8,404 nucleotides of DNA from an uncultured Bacteroidota bacterium. GTDB lineage: Bacteria > Bacteroidota > Bacteroidia > Chitinophagales > Chitinophagaceae. The stretch lies in assembly GCA_946479055.1 (NCBI GenBank), contig CAMLEX010000174.1, positions 1-8,404 on the forward strand, in the 5' to 3' direction. Below the pieces are notes generated by a model. The model saw only the letters and a program-made list of their open reading frames with translations, made no database searches and had not been told where the DNA came from. The position numbers were made by a program, and so were the translations under genes. Shown piece after piece: positions 5,099-8,404 of the stretch. The first letter of the stretch is position 1. Each line of letters starts with the position of its first letter.

Positions 5099-8000
5099 AT
5101 GAAAAAAATCTCTCCGGGAACACAGCATTCCCATGGGATACAAAGCAGGTTGTATCTTCTTCTCTTAGGATTTTTATTGTCGGTTTTTTATTTTGAGGCA
5201 CAGGCGCAAACAGCCCGTGTAGCCGGAACAGTAAGCGATAACAAAGGAATTGCTATTCCTGGTGTAAGCGTAACGATAAAAGGCACCAACCAGGGAACTG
5301 TTACCGATAATCTTGGAAGCTATTCACTTGAAGTGCCGTCAAAACAATCGGTACTGCTGTTTAGTAACGTAGGATTTCTTCCTAAAGAAGAGAAGGTAGG
5401 TGGCCGACAAATGATTTCTGTAACACTTGCGGAAAAAGCCGGTGACCTTGATGAAGTAGTGGTAATTGGTTACGGACAAACTCAAAAGAAAAGTAATCTT
5501 ACAGGTTCTATCTCTTCTGTAAACAGCAAACAAATTCTCGAACGTCAGCCCATTAATGTCTATGATGCATTACAGGGACAAGCAGCCGGTGTGCTTATTA
5601 TGAATGATAGTGGCGAACCAGGGGCCGAAGGAACAATAACGATAAGAGGCGCTAGTACATTTGCTGCCGAAGGAAACACGCCTTTATGGATAGTAGATGG
5701 TGTTCTTACAGATAATGCGAGTGCTATCAATCCCAATGACATTGAAAGAATTGAGGTTTTAAAAGATGCAGCTTCTGCATCTATTTATGGCGCCCGTTCA
5801 GCCGCCGGTGTTATTTTAGTAACAACAAAAAAAGGAAAGGAAGGAAAGACCCGCGTTGATCTGCAGTATTCTCATGTTTTCGGAAAATTGGCACATAAAT
5901 TACAAAGTCCAAATGCAAACGATCTCCGCTATTACCGGAAAGTACAAAACGGAAACCTCAGCGGTACACAAGGCAGTTTTACTGACTCATTAAACCCCGC
6001 CTTTAATACCGATAATGATTTGCAGGATCTGTTACTCGGCAATACTGCTCATAGGGATGATGTAAAAGTTGGTATAAGTGGCGGGCAAAAGGCATTGACA
6101 TTCTATGGTAGCATGAACTATATTAATGATAAAGGGATTGCACTTAATACCTGGAACAAATCTATTCAGTCAAGGATCAATACCGAGTTTCAGGCATCTC
6201 CTAAATTTAAGTATTCTACTAATCTTTCTTTCTACTGGTCGTACGGAAATTTTACGAGTATTAATAATTCATTACGACCTGTATTTGACAGACCATCGTA
6301 TTTGAGAGTGTATAATCCGGATGGATCACTCACGAGTTATCTCGCATCAAAAAGAAACCCTGTGGCAAATGCCCTGCTTGAAGATAATACCAGGGAAACT
6401 ATCAAGGCGCAGATGAATCATCAAATCGATTTCCAGATTCTTAAGGATCTGAAATTTACCAGCAGTTTCAATGCACAACTCACCAGTTTCCAGGGATTTT
6501 ATTTTGCTCCAAGGTTTTTGGATGATAATGGTAATGAGAATTTTGCCAGGAATGATGTAAACAAGTTTTTTAATTGGCTCTTCCAAGCATTCCTTAACTA
6601 TAATAAGAAGATAGGTGAACATAGCTTTACAGCTTTATTAGGTGCCGAAAAAGACAGGGAAAAAAGAGATTATACACATCTGGAAGGAAAAAACTTTATT
6701 ATAGAATCTGCGCATTATGTAAAAGGCGCATTTATGGATAATCTAACTAAACAAACAGCAAGCGGAACTGCTAATTCAACCGCTTCGGCTTTTACCCGCC
6801 TTGGTTATGATTATAAGGGACGTTACCTGTTACAGGGCACATACAGGCGTGATGCATCTTCAAGGTTCGGTCCCGATAACCGTGTTGCTAATTTCTTTTC
6901 TGGTTCGGCAGCCTGGCGTTTCTCTGATGAAAAATTTATGGACTGGACCGCTGGTGTTCTGACAGATGGTAAGCTGCGGTTAAGCTGGGGACAGACCGGA
7001 AACGATAGAGTAGGTAGTTATGATTATCTGCAGTTGATCAGCCAGGCAAATTATAGTTACAATGGAATTCCGGGGGCTTCATTAACCAGTGAATTTGGTA
7101 ATTCCTTCCTGAGCTGGGAAGCTACTGAACAAAAAAATATTGGTGTGGATCTCAATTTTTTCAAGGGAAGATTGAGTCTTACTGCTGATTATTACATTAA
7201 AACTACCACTGATTTATTATATGATCGCCCAATACCGGTTGAATCAGGGTTCACTTCTAAAAAAGTTAACTTAGGTAGTATTGAAACAAGAGGCTTGGAA
7301 TTCCAGGTAAATGCAACACCCCTGTCATTAAAAAACTTTGCCTGGAATGTTAGCGGTAACATAGCTTTTGAGAGGGGAAAGATTTTAGAACTCGCCGATC
7401 ATCGTCCCTTTATTCTCGGCAAATGGTATATAGAGGAAGGTGGGAAAATTGGTAATTTTTATGGCTGGCAAAGATTAGGGATTTATCCCACCGATGTACA
7501 TAATGCCTATTCAGAGGATTGGCAAAAATTGACGCCTGTCGGTGTTGAAATTACTCCCGGCCCGGATGGAAAACCCAGAACTGATATTGTAACTGCCGCC
7601 GGTTACGAATTGAATGGAAAACCGTATGCAGGTGCTATTAAAAAGAAATATGCCAATGGTGCACCTTTATTGGGTGGGGATGCTGAATGGATTGATTTAA
7701 ATAATGACGGTGTGATTGATGATGCTGATCGTATGATTATTGGAAATGCACAGCCCGACTATTACTTCGGCATAATCAACAATTTTACGTACAAGCAATT
7801 TACATTGAATGTTATTATGAATGGAACTGTAGGGGGGAAGGTATATAACACATTTAAATATAACCTTACCAACAACAGCTCTTCCAATGGACCTGCATTG
7901 CCTGAAGCGATATATGGCGCCTGGGTGAGACAAGGTCAGACGGATGCCACCTATCCATATTTCCCCGATAAAGATCAGCGGGGTAGCCAGCGTGGTGGTG

Positions 8001-8263
8001 GAAATAGCTACTTCCTGGAGGATGCTTCTTTCTTCAGGTTATCCAGTGTCAGATTATCTTATCGTTTCAAACCAGGTTTAGCTAAAAAAGCATTTATGCA
8101 AAATGCAAGCGTATATGTGTACGGCATCAATTTGCTTACCTGGACTGATTACACCGGGTATGATCCTGAATTCAGTTCCAGTAATGCTTTGCAACCTGGT
8201 GATGATAATGGAAAATATCCAAAGCGCAGGGAACTTGGATTGGGTTTAAATGTTCAATTTTAA
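5099..8263 (+). CDS. SusC/RagA-family TonB-linked outer-membrane transporter, 1054 aa
   Basis: This is an outer-membrane beta-barrel that imports nutrients bound by its SusD-type partner, powered by TonB-ExbBD. Numbered from ATG 5099: a signal peptide with a long hydrophobic stretch (LYLLLLGFLLSVFYF) and likely cleavage after AQA at residue 36; a carboxypeptidase-regulatory-like beta-sandwich (about 39-112, VAGTVSDNKGIAIPGVSV); the family signature DEVVVIGYGQTQKKSNLTGS (118-137); a plug domain with PLWIVDGV (195-202) and IERIEVLKDAASASIYGARS (215-234); then the barrel, ending in the aromatic residue Phe1054. A Ca-binding-like loop DLNNDGVID (866-874) is common in the family. There is no STN signalling domain, so an anti-sigma/ECF circuit is not indicated. 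An in-frame TTG at 5072 would add nine residues (MCHCKNDCY) ahead of a normal signal peptide, so ATG 5099 is preferred. The length is normal for the family. The substrate cannot be told from this sequence. Confidence 0.96.
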   Translation: MKKISPGTQHSHGIQSRLYLLLLGFLLSVFYFEAQAQTARVAGTVSDNKGIAIPGVSVTIKGTNQGTVTDNLGSYSLEVPSKQSVLLFSNVGFLPKEEKVGGRQMISVTLAEKAGDLDEVVVIGYGQTQKKSNLTGSISSVNSKQILERQPINVYDALQGQAAGVLIMNDSGEPGAEGTITIRGASTFAAEGNTPLWIVDGVLTDNASAINPNDIERIEVLKDAASASIYGARSAAGVILVTTKKGKEGKTRVDLQYSHVFGKLAHKLQSPNANDLRYYRKVQNGNLSGTQGSFTDSLNPAFNTDNDLQDLLLGNTAHRDDVKVGISGGQKALTFYGSMNYINDKGIALNTWNKSIQSRINTEFQASPKFKYSTNLSFYWSYGNFTSINNSLRPVFDRPSYLRVYNPDGSLTSYLASKRNPVANALLEDNTRETIKAQMNHQIDFQILKDLKFTSSFNAQLTSFQGFYFAPRFLDDNGNENFARNDVNKFFNWLFQAFLNYNKKIGEHSFTALLGAEKDREKRDYTHLEGKNFIIESAHYVKGAFMDNLTKQTASGTANSTASAFTRLGYDYKGRYLLQGTYRRDASSRFGPDNRVANFFSGSAAWRFSDEKFMDWTAGVLTDGKLRLSWGQTGNDRVGSYDYLQLISQANYSYNGIPGASLTSEFGNSFLSWEATEQKNIGVDLNFFKGRLSLTADYYIKTTTDLLYDRPIPVESGFTSKKVNLGSIETRGLEFQVNATPLSLKNFAWNVSGNIAFERGKILELADHRPFILGKWYIEEGGKIGNFYGWQRLGIYPTDVHNAYSEDWQKLTPVGVEITPGPDGKPRTDIVTAAGYELNGKPYAGAIKKKYANGAPLLGGDAEWIDLNNDGVIDDADRMIIGNAQPDYYFGIINNFTYKQFTLNVIMNGTVGGKVYNTFKYNLTNNSSSNGPALPEAIYGAWVRQGQTDATYPYFPDKDQRGSQRGGGNSYFLEDASFFRLSSVRLSYRFKPGLAKKAFMQNASVYVYGINLLTWTDYTGYDPEFSSSNALQPGDDNGKYPKRRELGLGLNVQF

Positions 8264-8274
8264 AAATTCTGGGA

Positions 8275-8404
8275 ATGAAAAAAATAACTTTTACTTATAT
8301 CGCCTTTTGCCTTTGTTTTATCTTAGGCAGTTGCAAAAAACTGGTGGATGAAAAGCCTCTGTCTGATGGAACTTTAGAGAATTTTTATCGGAGTAAGTAT
8401 GATG
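8275..8404 (+). CDS. SusD/RagB-family surface lipoprotein, N-terminal part only
   Basis: The first 43 codons are present and the gene runs off the right edge. The start is MKKITFTYIAFCLCFILGSC, a lipoprotein signal peptide whose lipobox L17-G18-S19-C20 places the lipidated Cys at residue 20. KKLVDEKPLSDGTLENFY follows, as expected for the N-terminus of a SusD-like protein. The ATG comes 11 bases after the susC stop, so the two genes are surely one transcript. SusD-type proteins form the hinged lid on the SusC barrel at the cell surface and capture the substrate. The family call rests on the lipobox, the N-terminal pattern and above all the position directly after susC. The specificity is unknown. 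Confidence 0.9.
   Translation, partial: MKKITFTYIAFCLCFILGSCKKLVDEKPLSDGTLENFYRSKYD

Overview
The window looks like part of a chromosome from a member of the Bacteroidota. The main evidence is a SusC/RagA-type TonB-linked outer-membrane porin followed 11 bases later by the start of a SusD/RagB-type lipoprotein, a gene pair that is a hallmark of this phylum. AT-rich leaders without clear Shine-Dalgarno sites fit the same picture. The style of the histidine kinase, and of a small degenerate kinase-like ATPase-fold protein, suggests Chitinophagaceae or a near relative; that is an inference, not a measurement.

Layout. Bases 1-90 hold no supportable gene. Bases 90-514 carry two small overlapping minus-strand reading frames of unknown function. 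Bases 515-1020 are non-coding and contain a minus-strand terminator-like hairpin. Bases 1021-1431 (plus) encode a short protein that resembles the ATPase half of a histidine kinase but lacks its ATP-binding residues. Bases 1432-2410 are a long non-coding stretch with two strong minus-strand intrinsic terminators and a weaker hairpin. Bases 2411-4126 (minus) encode a soluble PAS-PAS histidine kinase of the NarL/HisKA_3 class. Bases 4127-5098 are a 970-base non-coding divergent region with several palindromes, the largest only 22 bases ahead of the susC start. Bases 5099-8263 (plus) encode the complete SusC-like transporter, and the SusD-like partner starts at 8275 and runs off the right edge.

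How the parts may work together. SusC and SusD normally form one outer-membrane complex: SusD is the surface lid that binds a glycan or peptide, and SusC is the TonB-driven channel. The substrate cannot be read here because the downstream enzymes lie outside the window. The SusC has a carboxypeptidase-regulatory-like N-terminal domain but no N-terminal signalling (STN) domain, so control by an anti-sigma/ECF sigma pair is not suggested. The kinase is transcribed divergently and has no response regulator in the window; a link between it and the susCD operon is possible but unproven.

No mobile element, CRISPR array, tRNA or rRNA was recognised. I found no clear new system. The most unusual items are the ATPase-fold pseudoenzyme, the run of minus-strand terminators with no genes ahead of them, the duplicated helical linker in the kinase, and the dyad at the susC start.
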